Source: Pseudorhodoferax sp047601025 (GTDB lineage: Bacteria; Pseudomonadota; Gammaproteobacteria; Burkholderiales; Burkholderiaceae_C). From it: 64,000 bases of DNA. The DNA lies in assembly GCF_047601025.1 (NCBI RefSeq), contig NZ_JASGJZ010000001.1, positions 2,108,001 to 2,172,000 on the forward strand, read 5' to 3'. Of the stretch, positions 62,677 through 64,000 are shown piece by piece. Below the pieces are notes generated by a model. That model saw only the letters and a list, made by a program, of their open reading frames with translations, made no database searches and was not told the origin of the DNA. A program made the translations under genes and the position numbers. Positions within the stretch are counted from its first letter, which is position 1, and every line of letters begins with the position of its first letter.

Positions 62677-63147
62677 ATGACAACCCATGCTCCTGTGTCC
62701 GAGATGGATGCTGAAGTCGCAGATTTCAAGCCCTTGACGGCCGAAGAAGCGCAGCGGCTGCGCGACGCGAATCCCGCGCTGTCACCCTTGTGGGTGATCG
62801 CGGCCCAGGTGGGTGCGGGCGTGCTCGTGGCCGTGCTTGCGCTGGCGTGGGTGCGGGAGTGGTCCGCTGCCTGGTCGGCGCTGTACGGTGCGCTGGCGGT
62901 GGCGCTGCCCGCGGCCCTGTTCGTGCGGGCGACGCATCGCGTGGCGGCGGGTCCGCATTCCGCGGTGATGCTGAGGTTTGCGGTGTGGGAGCTGGTCAAG
63001 CTGGCGCTGAGCGTGTTGATGCTCGCCGGCGCGGCCTGGCTGGTCGACGGCCTGCACTGGCTGGCCCTGCTGTGCGGGGTGGTGGCTGCGCTGAAGATGT
63101 ACTGGCTGCCCCTGGTGGTGCGGCCGAAGTTGTTGAAACGGAACTGA
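62677..63147 (+). CDS. atpI: ATP synthase subunit I (AtpI)
   Basis: Membrane protein of 156 aa with four helices, thought to aid c-ring assembly. Start ATG 62677 follows AGGAG (62663-62667); earlier in-frame ATGs add non-homologous residues. ATHRVAAGPHSAVMLRFAVWELVKLALSV matches AtpI. It lies 13 bases before atpB. Confidence 0.9.
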   Translation: MTTHAPVSEMDAEVADFKPLTAEEAQRLRDANPALSPLWVIAAQVGAGVLVAVLALAWVREWSAAWSALYGALAVALPAALFVRATHRVAAGPHSAVMLRFAVWELVKLALSVLMLAGAAWLVDGLHWLALLCGVVAALKMYWLPLVVRPKLLKRN

Positions 63148-63160
63148 AGAGACCTACAAG

Positions 63161-64000
63161 ATGGCCGCTGAAGGACATGGACCGACCGCAAGTGAGTACA
63201 TCGTGCACCACTTGCAGCACTGGCAGGTGGACTGGGGGCTCAACCCCGTCAAGCAGACCTCCATCGTCGATTTCAACGTCATCAACCTGGATTCCGTGCT
63301 GTATTCGGTGATCCTGGGCGTGCTGGGCTGCCTGGTCATGTGGCTGGCCGCGCGCAAGATCACCTCCGGCGTGCCGGGGCGCTTCCAGGCGGCCGTGGAG
63401 ATCCTGGTCGAAATGGTCGACAACCAGGCCAAGGCGAACATCCACAATGCCAACAGCCGCAAGTTCATCGCGCCGCTCGCGCTGACCGTGTTCGTCTGGA
63501 TCTTCCTGATGAACGCGATGGACCTGCTGCCCGTCGATCTGCTGCCGGCGGCGTGGACGCACCTGAATGGGGCCATGGGCCACGATCCGCACCATGCCTA
63601 CATGCGCGTGGTGCCGACGGCCGACCTGTCGACCACGCTGGGCCTGTCCACCTCCGTGCTGCTGCTGTGTTTCCTCTACAGCATCAAGATCAAGGGCCTG
63701 GGGGGCTGGGGCCACGAGCTCATCACCGCGCCCTTCGGCGCCCACCCGCTGCTGTGGCCCATCAACCTGCTGATGCAGGCCATCGAATACCTTGCCAAGA
63801 CCGTCTCGCATGGGATGCGGTTGTTCGGCAACATGTATGCAGGCGAACTGGTGTTCATGTTGATCGCCCTCATGGGCGGCGCCATGGCCTTCAGCTTCTC
63901 CGGCATGGCGCTCACGGTGGGTCACCTGGTCGCTGGCTTCATCTGGGCGGTGTTCCACATCCTCGTGATCACGCTGCAGGCATTCATCTTCATGATGCTG
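63161..64000 (+). CDS. atpB: ATP synthase F0 subunit a, 3' end outside window
   Basis: Proton-channel subunit, 280 residues visible and still open at base 64000. MAAEGHGPTASEYIVHHLQHW start; the essential Arg is in SHGMRLFGNMYAGE, and the second conserved helix begins GFIWAVFHILVITLQAFIF. About ten more residues are expected beyond the window, followed by atpE. Confidence 0.96.
   Translation, partial: MAAEGHGPTASEYIVHHLQHWQVDWGLNPVKQTSIVDFNVINLDSVLYSVILGVLGCLVMWLAARKITSGVPGRFQAAVEILVEMVDNQAKANIHNANSRKFIAPLALTVFVWIFLMNAMDLLPVDLLPAAWTHLNGAMGHDPHHAYMRVVPTADLSTTLGLSTSVLLLCFLYSIKIKGLGGWGHELITAPFGAHPLLWPINLLMQAIEYLAKTVSHGMRLFGNMYAGELVFMLIALMGGAMAFSFSGMALTVGHLVAGFIWAVFHILVITLQAFIFMML

Overview
This is a high-GC beta-proteobacterial chromosome segment, most probably from the order Burkholderiales. 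The evidence is the orphan Bug-type solute receptors, the phasin and acyl-CoA-binding protein genes, the hemB-hemJ pair, the ribosomal gene order rpsL-rpsG-fusA-tuf-rpsJ-rplC onward, and the TACACT/TACAAT -10 elements close to starts. I cannot name the genus. Coding density is high and I see no tRNA, rRNA, CRISPR array or intact insertion sequence.

Layout. 1-4.5 kb: end of a LivHMGF-type ABC importer (permease, receptor, ATPase) with a phenylacetate-CoA-ligase-like enzyme. 4.6-6.8 kb: two orphan Bug receptors. 6.9-14.3 kb: mixed metabolic genes (DUF1840, cyclopropane fatty acid synthase, gamma-glutamyltransferase-like protein, HELAH lipoprotein peptidase, acyl-CoA-binding protein, hemerythrin, TPR protein, TetR regulator, phasin). 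14.4-32.7 kb: surface polysaccharide locus. It begins with high-GC rfbBDAC (dTDP-L-rhamnose), drops in GC inside rfbA, and continues through glycosyltransferases, an ABC O-antigen exporter (Wzm/Wzt), a methyltransferase-coiled coil-glycosyltransferase fusion, and a complete gene set for GDP-6-deoxy-D-manno-heptose (gmhA, hddA, gmhB, hddC, a Gmd-like dehydratase and a GDP-fucose-synthase-like reductase). It closes with a rhamnosyltransferase-like gene and a WecA/WbpL-like initiating transferase. 32.7-35.2 kb: argB and a decayed AAA-type ATPase. 35.2-44.3 kb: glmS, an Lrp-family regulator, a DUF2325 gene behind a Fur-like palindrome, a CorA transporter, hemB and hemJ separated by a candidate structured RNA, VanZ, a 2Fe-2S protein, an alpha/beta hydrolase and a D,D-carboxypeptidase. 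44.3-54.3 kb: str and S10 ribosomal operons, ending at a strong terminator after rpsQ. 54.4-60.5 kb: peroxiredoxin, GNAT, two small cytochromes, a TlpA-like protein, a lipoprotein and a three-gene regulatory PTS (EIIA-HPr-EI). 60.5-64 kb: lipA, lipB, a YbeD-like gene, and the start of the ATP synthase operon (atpI, atpB).

How the genes work together. The central system is an ABC-transporter-dependent O-antigen (or capsule) pathway: a WecA-like enzyme and a rhamnosyltransferase-like enzyme would prime undecaprenyl phosphate, rfbBDAC and the heptose genes supply nucleotide sugars, the glycosyltransferases build the chain, the methyltransferase/glycosyltransferase fusion may cap or measure it, and Wzm/Wzt export it. 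No wzx, wzy or ligase is seen. Homopolymer tracts (G10 in hddC, G8 in a glycosyltransferase) raise the possibility of phase-variable expression.

Most functions come from recognising family motifs by eye; no database search was run.
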